From Planococcus citri (lineage: Eukaryota > Arthropoda > Insecta > Hemiptera > Pseudococcidae), in assembly GCF_950023065.1 (NCBI RefSeq), contig NC_088677.1, positions 89,057,469 to 89,121,468 of the forward strand: a DNA stretch of 64,000 nucleotides, given 5' to 3'. Shown here piece by piece: positions 21,341 to 33,371 of the stretch. The notes under the pieces are model-generated. The model was given only the letters and a program-made list of their open reading frames with translations. It ran no database searches and was not told the origin of the DNA. Made by a program: the position numbers and the translations under genes. Position 1 is the stretch's first letter. Every line of letters begins with the position of its first letter.

Positions 21341-22829
21341 TGTATTTTATACAGATATAATCGATATTAATCGGTTATATCCGGAAGACCAACGCGCGCA
21401 TCGTAAATAAGGGTTGTCTTTACCTAATTTCACCCCCGTCTACGACATCGTTAATAAATAGCGACGCACGCGAATTAATCTGGTTGTTGGATGAAATCTT
21501 GTTCTTTGGATAAATCTTGCGGTTTCGCGATAGTGAGTTCTCGTCCATACCTGGAAGGGTAGCGCTTCGGCGTTATGCCTAATTTGATGATCGCTTGAAC
21601 ATCTTGTTCAAGTCATCCCTTTTTTGTCTAAACCACTTCTAGCGTGGAAATATCGGTTTACGCGATTGATTCTATCTTTTTCGTTTAACCCTTTTTAGGA
21701 TTAATCTCCGATATTCCGGACATTGGGGATTAATTCTGTTTAAAATCGCGAATGTAGCTTAAATCAGTTTAATTTGTTGTACAAACTTGCTTTCGAAAAT
21801 AACTCTAAAAATAATGCTAAAAATGACACATTCAATGCCCGCTATTAGTTCAACATACGCGAATGTAGTTTTCATAAATCGATTTGGTCATGTTGATATG
21901 AGTGACCGAAATACCTCCGGAGCCTGTAAGTAGTTTTCAATAAAATCCCTAGGCATGCGTTCGCCTATCCAGATTAATTAAACTTAACGTAAATTTAATG
22001 TAATTGTGTCGAAGCGTATGACGTCGCGTTTTTATATTGTTATATTATTTTACACCCTTGATATCCTAATCGCGAATTAATGTAGTTTGAGTTTATCCAT
22101 CTATGTCTCTATATGCGAGCATATACTCGCACATAAGATTAGGTTACAGAAATGTCTCTATTACCTGTGCTATCTTTTAATAAAAATGTCATTGAAAGGC
22201 GTTTAAAGGTGTTTTTATTTAAGGTAGGATCAGGAATAAATGCGTTGTGGTCGAGTGAGAAACGCTAAACTCTCCCTCATTGAGCTAGTCAGGGATACGA
22301 GTCAGTCAGCAATTATTCCCCACTAAAGGAATAATTCTAAGTCGCAATGATAGAGGATAAATTCGAACCCTATTCTCTAACGAAACAATTCTTATCCGCA
22401 CCACAACTCCTGGTTTTAATGGATGTGGTCCTGCATATAATTAATATCTCTCACGATTCGTATACTAGCTCAGTGCAATAATCTTAGGGTCGTATGAATC
22501 GCGGACGAGGAATTATTCCTAATTCCCACCGGAATATTTAAATTTATTTATATTTGTCGTGGGGACACGATACAATACTTCTTATATTGTACGAATCTGT
22601 GCAGTCTCAGACGCCAAAATGCCATATTTACTCATACTGTAGAAATACTTACTTTATTCGTGGAAATACTTACTTTTGTCGTAGATGGAATGATTTACCA
22701 AGAACAATAATTCGACGATTCGACAATCGTCGATAAATAAGAAAAGAACTCGTGTAACATATATAATATAATTATGCCAAGAGAAAATTGAGGACATTTC
22801 GATACAAAATTGTCCTTTTTGATTTGTGT

Positions 22830-22994
22830 ACTTATCAGAATAACTTATCAGAATAAAGGGATTTTTTTTATTGGGAAAGGGAGAACTTATCAGAATAAAA
22901 CTTATCAGAATAAAGGGATTTTTATTGGAAAAGGGAGAACTTATCAGAATAAAACTTACCAGAATAAACTTATCAAAATAACTTATCAGAATAA
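22830..22994. repeat. CTTATCAGAATA array (eight units) inside E2
   Basis: Eight copies of CTTATCAGAATA (two with one substitution), mostly in pairs, alternate with 'AAGGGATTTTTATTGG-AAAGGGAGAA' spacers. On the minus strand each reads TTCTGATAAG, which contains the canonical GATA-factor site TGATAAG. The position in the element and the pairwise layout match the E1 array, although the two central bases differ (CC versus AG). Confidence 0.85.
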
Positions 22995-24063
22995 AGGAAA
23001 TTTTGGAAAAAAAGGAAAAGAAAAGCCCTAAAGTGCCTACCTCTGTACTAAATTGTCAGAAACCGATCCGAGGAAGACGAGAGTCGATAACTTATCCTTA
23101 ATGGAAACAGTGCTAAGGACATAAAATCGTCTATGGCGACGAAAATGCCCGAGTCGTGGATGTCTAATCCATTTAGTATCGTAGGTTTCGTATGACCGAA
23201 TTGCCTACTTAACTTGAACACAAACTGTACTGGATCTAATTTATCTCTTGGATTAAGCTGCAGATTAATCCAAGTAGATAATGATGACGACATCGGAAGT
23301 TGTAGTACTTACCAACTAACAACTTATAACGTAGATTGCTATAAGTTCTTGAAGAACGACTCATTGAAGACTAACCCAAGCTATGGCGCTTGTATGTTGG
23401 TTAGGAGCATCGAATAAAGACAAGAGAATTTATTCGAATACTGAAGTCTTTCTTCTCGGATCGGAGTATTTATAACCTTCGGTAGTCGAAAATCGTGCAG
23501 TAGCTGGGTGGGGTAAGTGGCGCACGCGTATATCGCGTCTAGCGGCGCTAACGTAGGCGACCAGCGCTTGTATTACGTCATATTCGCGTATATTCGGCGA
23601 AGATCGTAAAAAACTTGCTTGTTATTGGTTAATATATCGGAAGTAAAGGTAAACTTGGCGCCACCACCGGAAATACGAAGCTACAATCGTGTATAATCGT
23701 CGATATTAGATAATCTCGTGATTGAGATTGGTCGTAGGCGCCACCACCACTAAATAGATTGGGAAAAATGTCGCATTTGATCACTGACGTCATAAATGGT
23801 CATTAAAATGGTCGAATATTCGTCGCTAAGGGGACAGAAAACTACTTATTCGCCTAAAAGACCGGAGAAAAATCCATTCTGTATGGAGACAGAATTATTT
23901 TCTCCCACGTAGGCAGACAGAAATACGACGAAATAAATTTCTCCCAGTATATAGGTGATAGAAAAATATAAAATTAGGCTTCTCCCAGCTTAAGTGACAG
24001 AAGAAAATTATTTTCTCCCACTAAAGTGGGAGATAAAGCTGTAATTTTCTCCCACTACACACC

Positions 24064-25998
24064 AATTTTATTATTATTGTTTTTTTTTCTAAATTACAAA
24101 AAAAATCAGTTCTATCAAAATTACCATTTTTGCAGCTGAAAATTTGACTATCATCTGATACACCAGCCATTCTTAATACCTCGAATAAGATTTTGATTTT
24201 TTCAAGCTTCATACAATGTGCTCTTCAAGATTTTTTTCTTATCTTGTTTCAAGCAGTCAAAATTGAAAATTGATTGCTAAAAATTCCAGCCTAACTGATT
24301 GAATTTATTTTCGCAATTTTTTCGAATTTCTAGAAAACTGACAACGATTTGATTGAAAAGTTCACGAAACGAAAATGAATTTCGCTGGAAGTTCGCTTAA
24401 TAATTGGAAAAAGTGATACATATCAAGTATATATGCCTGCTGACCAAGACCATCGTACTTCAAAGCAAGTTAGGAACAATAACCAACCAGAGATATACTC
24501 GTAGGGTAGGTAATAGGTATGTCTAAAGGTGTCGTAGTCGTACATTATGCCCATCCACTAGTAAAAAGCAACAACACACCGCCTATGAGAGATTTTGATG
24601 AAATGATGTCGATGTCAGTGAGGATATGGATGGGTCTGTCTCTAGTTTGAGCTCGGTACAGAGTACAGACGAGTCGTTTGGCTGGCATGCATGCCGCCGG
24701 AATTCCTAATGAATACAAATGGATAGTCCTAAAGTAGCAACGGCGTGCGCACCAAACGAGCCTTCTCGTAATGAATATAAATTGTCTTAATAAAGAATCG
24801 TACGATGTGTATAGAAACAGATACATCATCATTCGGATACAAAATTTTATTCAATTTGCAACGAAAGCGATATCAGCACGAGTAGTACGACAAACCTAGA
24901 CCGAAATACCGATCGTAGAGTTCAATTTCTTGAGGTAGGTAGGATTGAAATTTTGGCTAAAAATAAGAGTACAAATTGCCAAATGAAAAAAAAATGATGG
25001 AATCTCAAGTCGACAAAATGAAGTTATCGCTACTCGTGCAAGTTGTAAAAAAATCGAAAATTGACGTGACGTAGATGACTTAATTTTCGAAAATTTCAAC
25101 GCGATGCTCCGACTGATAATATTAGGTATGGAATCGAATTCTAGCGACATTTTTCCAGACTCGGTTCACCTTTCACAGGTCTAACTACATATTACCAGGT
25201 ACAGCTTATTAAGAAGGGACAAAGGTTTTATTTGAAAATTGCATGTAACACGATCTTTTAAGGTGGCATATTTCAGCAGTAATTGCAGCACGACAACGGT
25301 GGCGAATGCTGGCGATGTTGGAGGGAAAATTTACTCGTATTCTAGAAAATTAGCTCGTCGTCGTCGTCGTCGGTCGAGTTACGTACTACGTAGACGTACA
25401 CTATTCGTATTACAAAGAAATAGCTGCCCGATGTAGTTTATCTTGATCTTGGAAATTTTATTAAAGCGAAAACTTCGCGTCATCGGTCGCCTTGTTTTTA
25501 TCGCCAACGTTTGCGTTTTTTCCTCCCAAAGGTTGTCCGTAAGTAATTCCATAAGGTATCCTACTTCGCGCAGTTCGCAGATAGTACATTCGCATACCGA
25601 GAATTCTACAAACGATGAGACAGCGTTGTTTGTAATACTACACTTTCGAACACAGAAATCTAAGTTCGTAGAACACAATATGTCCAACATACTCGTAGTA
25701 CAGTACAACCTGCATATAAGATGTTACACGATTCGGAAATACTTTTTCCACGACGAGCAAGGAGCCTAGTGCGACAATGACATCGGCTAAAACCTAATGT
25801 ACCCAATCTAAACTTTAAACATTTGCAATATTGGTTAAATTGGGGGGTGGGGGGCCTATTTGCGAGATTTCCAAAAAAAAATAGATTCAAGATTCAAAAT
25901 CCGTCATTAATTTTTTGGAATTTTGGCCCATAATTGGGCGAATTGGGAATGGTTCTAGGAGACGACTATCAACGGAACATACACAAAGGAGGTTCCAT
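24064..25998. other. 1.9 kb without recognised gene
   Basis: Low-copy AT-rich DNA with scattered TACGAGT-type words (for example 25335). Overlapping open frames on both strands at 25379-25890 have no conserved motifs and I regard them as chance. Confidence 0.5.
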
Positions 25999-26053
25999 GA
26001 ACTGCTCAAAACGGGTTGAAAGCGTTTCCAATTGATTTTGAAGGTCGAAAATA
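25999..26053 (-). repeat. Fragment of CTCCAG foldback family
   Basis: GAACTGCTCAAAACGGGTTG followed by AAAGCGTTTCCAATTGATTT and GGTCGAAAATA matches the distal arm of foldbacks C and D in reverse. Confidence 0.6.
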
Positions 26054-26068
26054 TGGTGAAAGCTCCAG

Positions 26069-26665
26069 GAGGGTGTCCATTCTTTAAAAAATCTGGAAAA
26101 CCGTGAAAAGTCAGAGAATTTTGAAAATCTTGAAAAATCAGGGAATTTCCTAGTTTTTACGCATAACTCCTGGAATTTCGAAAAAATAAAATTAATTGCG
26201 AATTTCGGATAAGGGCCTGTGATGAAAGAAAAACATTATTCTTCACTTCTCGAAACACAAATTTTTGGAAAGCTTTTGCCCTCGCTTCGAAATCGGAATG
26301 AAATTTCTGAAAAAAATCAAGTTTTAAAGCCGAAAAATAAGCTTTTTACAACTAAACATCGTTTCATGCCTCTAGAAATACAAATTTTCCAGAGCTTTCG
26401 CCCTCGCTGGGGCCCGTTCTGTTTTTCAGGGTGTCCACTCATTTCTGGAAATGATTTTTCCTGACTTTTCCAGGTTTTCCAGACCAATTTTTCCATTTTT
26501 ACAGACAATTTTTATTTTATTTTCTATGCTTACTCCACACTTTAATTAAAGAGGAATTTTGGGGGAGGGGGGTGTAACTTTTATTTCATAAGCTCCTCTT
26601 CGAACTAGATAAGTACTTCTTCGGCTATAAAAAACAGCTAAACTTCGATTATCAACTTTTTAAAT
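26069..26665. repeat. GGTGTCCA repeats V2 and W2, adjacent
   Basis: V2 (26069-about 26420) parallels V1 (18985) through GGGCCTGTGATGAAAGAAAAAC. W2 (about 26428-26665) parallels W1 and W3 and preserves the uninterrupted site ACAGCTAAACTTCGATTATC that E1 split in W1. Non-coding. Confidence 0.75.
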
Positions 26666-26675
26666 TAAAAATAAA

Positions 26676-27690
26676 TTGAAACAGTTTCCAATCGATTTGG
26701 CAGGTCGAAAATAGAGTATATCCCAAATTTCAGCTTTCTAGGTCAATTTGGTAGAATTTTGATTTTTTCTCCTCATTTTGGCCTAAATTTGATTTTAAAA
26801 ATTCACAAAAAAACGAAAAAGAAACTTTAGCCCTTGAAATTTTGACAGGTGACAAATTTTTGACCGCTCTTTGGTTCTACTTTTGTACGGTTTAAAAAAT
26901 GTCGTGCAAGTCCGATGTTGGAACGCAAAATCTGCGATTTCAGCTGACCTCGTCAATCAAAATGACCACCATTTTATAAATAGGGCCACTTTTTTTTTTT
27001 GGAGGACAATGGCTAGAAATGTGCATTAGTACTCCCCTTTCCCCTTGAGGAAAAAAAGTTGCACGGGACGATCGACCGGGGGGGGGGGGGGGTGCAATAG
27101 ATTCCTATGCGGGTCTTTGACTAGCGAGCCTTTTCTTTCCAGTAAGTTGACCGTACGAAGAAATTCTCACAAAATTTCATCAATTCATTCTGCAAAGTAA
27201 TTTCAATACGCTACGAAGTCGACTGCTGGTAGATTTCATTTCGCTTGGAGCCTCCAGCAACTTTTTGAAAATTACTGGAGCCTCCAGTAGATTTTTGAAA
27301 CTTGAAATTCCCACAACATTTTATCAAATGGAGATAGCAAGCTGAAATTTACTTCGCAAACAAATTTCAATACGATATGAAGTTTACTTCATGGTGGTTC
27401 CAAATGGTTTTGAAGCTTCCAGGTACTTTTTGGAAATTTCAATTTTCCCAAAAAACGCCATACAACCTCTCAAAAAGTCGCTGGAGACTCCAAAACGACT
27501 CAACCTCTCAAAAAGTCGCTGGAGGCTCCAAAACGACTTGAAATCCACCAGAAATCGACTTCGTAGCGTATTGAAATTAGTTTGCAGAATGAATTTCGGC
27601 TTTCCATCTCCATTTGATGAAATTTTTGGAAATTCCAAGTTTCAAAAATCTACTGGAGGCTCCAGTAATTCTCAATAAATTGCTGGAGGC
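26676..27690. mobile_element. Foldback cluster B (CTCCAG family)
   Basis: 26676-27162 is the reverse complement of the left arm of cluster A, from TTTCCAATCGATTTGG to the terminus AAGTTGACCGTACGAAG, and includes a 15-G run at 27078-27092. From 27163 a second hairpin of CTCCAG subunits follows, with AATACGCTACGAAGTCGACT on one side and its complement at about 27550-27580. No protein. Confidence 0.75.
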
Positions 27691-27870
27691 TCCAAAACGC
27701 CCAATTTTAATTTTTTGTGAAAATTTTCCTGTAAAAAAATGGATTTTGTTCATTTTTTATTTGAGTGTGTGTGTGTGGGGGGGGGGGAGGTCGAGTGTAG
27801 AGCTTTCTAAAAGTTTGGTTGAAGAAAAGTAGTGAAAAGAATAGTGAAAATGAAGTATTTTTTGTTCAAA
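27691..27870. repeat. Dispersed repeat with GTGTGTGGG core, copy 3
   Basis: Has the same order as the copies at 3075 and 7080: AAATTTTCCTGTAAAAAA, TTGAGTGTGTGTGTGTGGG, GAGCTTTCTAAAAGTTTGG, and then GTTAGATACCATG. Confidence 0.7.
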
Positions 27871-29164
27871 ACAATTCTGTTAGATACCATGTTATATTAC
27901 CCTAAAAATGAAAACATGTATTTGCACCTGATGACCACTTCAAAATTGTGCAACGTTTTGAATTTACCCCCCTCCCTCTCTCCCTCTCTCCCGACTTTTT
28001 TGAACGTCTTGGAGAGTAAATTTCATCACCCTGCCTAAACGCTGACCAAAAGCGGGACAGAGAGAGAAAAATATGAAAAGGAATGCAGATAAATACAAAG
28101 TAAGACAAATGACCTAATCATAATGTAGTTGAATTCTTGTGACATACCAGCATTGCTTCTATGTACCTCTACTTGTACTTCTGTAGGTACCTGTGTATGA
28201 TGACAGTGATGGGTACTTGGTCCTCAGAGCGACCCGACGACCAGGGCGAGCCATGTTAATGTCGGTATTAACGCTTGCGTATGATGGATGACGCAGCCAT
28301 TATCTGGCTTTTGGTTCGGTTAAGTAGGTAGGGGTGATTATCTGACGGGTAATTTCTCTTCACCGCGAGTAATTTGTACGTATATTAATAATATGCGCGG
28401 CGGAAAATGACAATGATGTCGGTTATGACGAATCTGCAGGCGCAACGTCAAACATGTACTCTTAATTAAGGCCGAAATGCCATCGTCCCTTGTTTTTGAA
28501 AAATCATCAATGTGTCGATGTCGTCGAAGTGCTGAGCGGAGTTTTAGTTCAATTTTGATGGAAAAAATTGAATTTCTAAAGACCTGGTACGTACAATTGA
28601 TGAGATTCCAATGTAAGGATGATGGCATTTCGAGCTCAATAGATCACGTCATCGTGTCACTGCTGCGTTGAAAAAGATGCATGTTGCGTAGTCATCGTAC
28701 AATCCGTATAGTGAGAGACTATGATGCTTAGATGCAAGCTGAAAGCCTGCAGGCGTGTAAGATGAAACCTATGTACGAGTTCGGAGTTAGGTGAGCACTG
28801 TGAGCAGAAAAAGACTAACGTAAGCTGTAATGTGGCCTGTTGCCAAGACGCTATTATGCCTATGCGAATCGAGTCAATTCAGCAATACGTACGACTGCGA
28901 GAAAAATATTATGTAATTAATGCAAATTTGCGCGACCGACGTTGATAAGTGGCTATTGGAAGGGTACCTATTATTCGTATCTTCTCGTCTCGTCATTTAA
29001 ACGCATAAATGACCAAGCGCTTGCCGTGTCAATAACCGCTTAGACGCTCACAAACTGGTTCGCTTCATTGCTGCGCTGTATAATATCGAGTATTTATATT
29101 TGCGCCGATCGTGAGACACTTATGCATTCCCAATACCCTTGTGCTTCGTTGCATAGTTGATGTT
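27871..29164. other. No gene seen; CT-rich tract
   Basis: A pyrimidine tract of CCCTCCCTCTCTCCC type lies at about 27967. Frames at 28338-28671 overlap on opposite strands and lack motifs. Otherwise low-copy DNA. Confidence 0.5.
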
Positions 29165-29800
29165 CTGCAACTTGGCCAAATCCTCCGGCGAAAATTGCCA
29201 CTTTTTTGGCAATTGAGGCAGAAAAGATGTTTTTTTTTCAATGTTCTGGCTAACTAAGAATCTTGGACTTTTTTGACAATTTGATTCCGCCAAAAAAGCA
29301 GGACATGGGTTTTTTTTGTCAAAAATGGGAGTGCTAAAGGCGAATCTGAGGTGTCTCTAAGTCCCCTAAATTCGGTTTTTGGCCTGTTTCTCTTAAATTT
29401 TGATCCTAGCGGAAAACTTGTCAAATGAAACTTTAGAAGAAAGTTTTTGAAACTCATTAATGGAAAACTTGAATGACATTTACATAAATCTGCAAAAACA
29501 ATCCCATTTTTTTTTACCAAAATTGTGAAAAAAACAGTTTGGTCCAAATTGCGAAACAAATACAATTAGTAATTGTACATATTTTCGACAAAATTTAAAA
29601 GAAGTCTGGTTTTTGTGCTTAAATTGCCCAAGGTCTTGCTTTTCCACTTTTTCACTAAAATCGCGAATCTGTCTTGCTTTTTTTTCTTTGTCAAACTTGC
29701 AAAGAAAAAGGTTCTGTTTTTTTTTAACTGAAAAAATTCGTCCTGCTTTTATGCCAAACTTGCAAAAGTCTGTTGTTTTAAAATAAATTTTGAAAAAAAA
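29165..29800. repeat. Degenerate TTTTTTGNCAAAATTGNCAAA array
   Basis: About eight to ten decayed units with 'TTTTTGGCAATT', 'TCTTGCTTTTTTT' and 'AAACTTGCAAAAGTCT' phrases. Non-coding. Confidence 0.6.
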
Positions 29801-29941
29801 ATTGAAATGTCGCGTTTTTATGCCCTTTCAAAGTTGTTGGATTCTACGAGAAAATAATGTACTTATTTTATTAATAAATGTAACATAAAATATCTACCGA
29901 TTTTTCTAACAATGATTACCTTTTTTTTTTTTTGTTACCAG

Positions 29942-30132
29942 TGGTCGCCTTTTTCGTCCTCCAGAAAACAATGAGTTCCGAGATGCGTCCAACTTCGAAT
30001 GTTGGGCATTATTACAACACCAAAATAGGATCCTATTTATGTATCTATACGCTCGAAGCTCTCGAATACGTATCTATGGATAGCCCCGTGCTGCGTGGTG
30101 TTCACTTACTCTCTCGGCGGTCATCAATCATG
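29942..30132 (+). CDS. Candidate orphan exon, unrecognised
   Basis: A strong acceptor (long T tract then GTTACCAG, ending at 29941) is followed by a 191-nt open stretch and a good donor ATCATG/GTATGT at 30133. In the open frame it encodes VAFFVLQKTMSSEMRPTSNV and GSYLCIYTLEALEYVSMDS, ending HLLSRRSSIM. An internal ATG (MSSEM) could be a start. Splice signals on both sides with an uninterrupted frame favour a real exon, but no partner exon was identified nearby and the protein is not recognised. A chance frame cannot be excluded. Confidence 0.3.
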
Positions 30133-30394
30133 GTATGTATTTATATGATACCTATTTCTTTTTCTCGGTCGTATCGTAATTAATCAATCGCCCGAGTATC
30201 CTCGTTCACACTATACGAGTACAATAACGCGTGTATTGTCGCATGCGAATACCAGTGTTTTCTACGAGATATTTTATTTGGAATTCCCGCGATTTTTCGC
30301 GTCGATCGTGACAAAACAAGCATCACTATACCTTTTCACTTGCATATTTATATCTCTTTAGAGTTGAAACAATTTATATGTGCCTTTTTTAACG

Positions 30395-30850
30395 ATTTTT
30401 TCCACCCTCGTCCCCGAAGTTGTTGATTTTTATGGAAAAAAAAATTCTGAAAATTGTAACTCCCCCCACCTTAAACTTGAAATCAAGTGTAATGTCAATG
30501 CCTATAAGTGGAATAACCTTTCTGGCTTCTGTCAATGTCAAGTTCCTAAAAAATTAAACAAACAAACAAAAAATTGGAATTTTTACGTTTTTCCATCCCA
30601 ATGCTTGGATTTGGTTCATTTTCATTGAAAAACTTTTATTTAATAATTTCGGGCACCCTCCTCTTCGAAATGTTCCTGAGTAGAATTGCCTCTCTATAGC
30701 TCTTGTCAAATTTTCAAAAGATGTAAAAAATCCAAAAATTGAAATTTCTATGTTTCTACATCCCAATGCTTGGATTTTGTTAATTTTCATTGAGAACACT
30801 TTATTTAATGATTTTTGAGCCCCCCTCCCCTTGCACCAAGATGAGTTTAG
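30395..30850. repeat. Diverged tandem repeat of about 165 bp
   Basis: CATCCCAATGCTTGGATTT, TTCATTTTCATTGA and TTTATTTAAT recur at about 30596-30645 and 30760-30815. A weaker copy begins near 30400. Both units end in C-rich strings (CACCCTCCTC, GCCCCCCTCCCC). Confidence 0.6.
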
Positions 30851-31507
30851 AATAATTGTCGCACAAAAATGGAAACTTTAAAAAAAAAGTTTGCCAACTT
30901 TGAGGTATTCTAGTTTTCTTGATTTTTTAACAGCTTCAGATGCTCCAAACAAGTGTACAAACTTGATCGAGCGGGGGGAAGGGTCTTTTTGGAAATATAC
31001 CTATTGTTTAGAAGAATTCAGATCAAAAACAGAAACTCGGATAAATTGAATTTTTTTATTTTTCAAACGCGGGGGGGGGGGGACAATACAACTTTTTTGG
31101 AACTTTGGTGAAATCAACAAATATGAAATTGAAAATAAAATCTCGATGATCATTTGTGGGGGTGGGCTGTAGAAATGAGGGTTAAAAAGAGGGTTAGGCG
31201 AAAAGTGAAGCAGAGGAAAATGCCACAACCCGTAACCACCTAACCCTTGCTCCTCTCTGAAGTGGGTGTTCTTCACCATTTATCAAGAATATGTTGGCCA
31301 TTCTATACTCGGTGGATTATTTTTCGAATTTCATCGCTTTCAACCACTAAATTGATTCACCTCAGCTAGAAAACGAGATCCTTAAAATCTCAACTCAAAA
31401 GACGTATTTTATAATCCGATTCATTTGGGACCCAGGGATTCTTTGGGGGGGAGGAGCTGTAAGCCTCCAAAAGTTAGCGCAAAATGGAAACAATCATTTA
31501 TGCGTTA
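30851..31507. other. No gene seen; G-tract bearing DNA
   Basis: Contains an 11-12-G run at about 31071 and other G-rich patches (30974, 31146, 31445). No coding sequence or recognised repeat. Confidence 0.45.
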
Positions 31508-33371
31508 TAGTCCGGCATATGACAATAGGAGAAATTGCACCCCCCCCGCCGCCGAACCACCGGGACAACTTTTTTCTCAAAGGGGACATCCTCAGGAACA
31601 TTTTAAAGCAAACTTTCCAAAAAAAAAAGTTGGCCTTACTTACAAAATGGCGGCCATTTTGATTGACAGGTCAGCCAAAATCGCAGATTTTGCGTTTTAA
31701 CATGGGACTTGCACGAACTTTTTCAAACTTCACATAGGTAGATCTAAAGATTATGCAAAAATTTATCACTTGTCAAAATTTCAAGTGCTAAAGTGCCTTT
31801 TTCGATTTTTGGTGAATTTTTGAAAATCCAATTTAGGCCAAACATGAGGGAAAAAAATCAAAATTTTACCAAATTGACCAAGAAAGCTGAAATTTGGGAT
31901 ATACCCTATTTTCGACATGCCAAATCGATTGGAAACGGTTTCGACCCGTTATGAGCAGTTCTGGAGCCTCCAGCAAATTTTTGAAAGTCGAAATTCCCAC
32001 ATAATTTCATTAAATTGTGGTTGTAAAGCTAGAATTAAAACAAATTTCAATACGCTACGAAGTACTGCAGGTGAATTTCAAGTCGTTTTGGATCCTCCAG
32101 CGACTTTTTGAAAATTCCTGAAGCCTCCAGCAGATTTTTGAAACTTTAAATTTTCACAAAATTTCATGAAATGGAGATGGAAAGCTTAAATTTACTCTAC
32201 ACTCCAATTTTAACACCCTCTGAAGACGGCTTCAGGTGGGTTCAAGTAATTTTAGGGCCTCCAGCGACTTTTTTGAAAATTACTGGAGCCTCCAGTAGAT
32301 TTTTGAAACTTGAAATTTCCCCAAAATTTCATCAAACTAAGATGGAGAGTCGAAATTTATTCTGCAAGCTCATTTCAATGCGCTACGAAGTTGACTGCTG
32401 GTAGATTTCAAGTCGTTTTGGAGCCTGCAGCAACTTTTTGAAAGGTTGTATGGCGTTTTTTTGTAAAATTGAAATTTTCTAAAAGTAGCTGGAAGCTTCA
32501 AAACCATTTGAAACCACCATGTAGTCTGCGAAGTAAATTTCAGCTTGCCAACTCCATTTGATAAATTAATTTTGCGGGAATTTCAAGTTTCAAAAATCTA
32601 CTGGAGGCTCCAGTAATTTTCAAAAAAGTCGCTGATTGCTCTAGAATTACTTGAACCCACCTGAAGTCATCTTCAGAGGGTGTTAAAATTGGAGTGTAGA
32701 GTAAATTTCAGCTTTCCACCTCCATTTGATGAAATTTTGTGAAAATTTGAAGTTTCAAAAATTTGCTGGAGGCTCCAGTAATTTTCAAAAAAAGCCACTG
32801 GAGGCCCTGAAATTACTTGAACCCACCTGAAGTCGTCTTCAGAAGTGTGTTAAAATTGGAATGTAGAGTAAATTTCAGCTTTCCATCTCCATTTGATGAA
32901 ATTTTGTGGAAATTTAAAGTTTCAAAAATCTGCTGGAGGCTTCAGGAATTTTCAAAAAGTCGCTGGAGGCTCCAAAACGACTTGAAATTCACCTGCAGTA
33001 CTTCGTAGCGTATTGAAGTTAGTTTTTAGAATAAATTTCAGCTTTACAACTCCAATTTGATGGAATTTTGTGGGTATTTCGAGTTTCAAAAATCTGCTGG
33101 AGACTCCAGAACTGCTCAAAACGGGTTGAAACCGTTTCCAATTGATTTGGCATGTCGAAAATACGGTATATCCCAAATTTCAGCTTTCTTGGTCAATTTG
33201 GTAAAATTTTGATTTTTTCCCCTCATTTTTGGCGTAAATTCGATTTTCAAAAATTCACCAAAAATCGAAAAACGCGCTTCAGCACTTGAAATTTTGGCAG
33301 GTGATAAATTTTTGCATCATCTTTCGATCTACCTTTGTGAAGTTTGAAAAAGTTCGTGCAAGTCCCACGTT
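31508..33371. mobile_element. Foldback element C (CTCCAG family)
   Basis: Left terminus TAGTCCGGCATATGACAATA, then a C-rich run, GGGACAACTTTTTTCTCAAA, and ATGGCGGCCATTTTGATTGA. The interior is made of CTCCAG subunits in both orientations, mirrored around about 32450. The right arm stops near 33371 at CGTGCAAGTCCCACGTTA, about 190 bp short of the expected terminus, so this copy is truncated. The same terminus is intact on both sides of D. No protein. Confidence 0.8.

Larger units (their letters stand above)
20639..24063. mobile_element. E2: large protein-free element with 4-bp target duplication
   Basis: The element is 20643-24059 (3417 bp). It starts TGTGGTGGGAGAAAA and ends TTTTCTCCCACTACA, flanked by CACC on both sides. 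Blocks shared with E1 in the same order are ACTGGATATCCTAT (about 20850), CTCCTGGTTTT then TAATTAATATCTC (22406-22455), AAAGAACTCGTG (22742), the CTTATC array (22830-22994), GTGGCGCACGCGT (23518), GGCGCCACCACCGGAAATACG (about 23658), GACGTCATAA-TGGTCATTAAA, GGGGACAGAAAA, and the CTCCCA repeats at the end. A block of about 1.5 kb (about 20900-22380) has no counterpart in E1, so E1 is probably an internally deleted relative. No protein is encoded. Confidence 0.85.

Noticed and set aside
25379..25890. Overlapping frames of about 108 codons on opposite strands
   Set aside because: No motifs, no splice or promoter context, and equal openness on both strands suggests chance.
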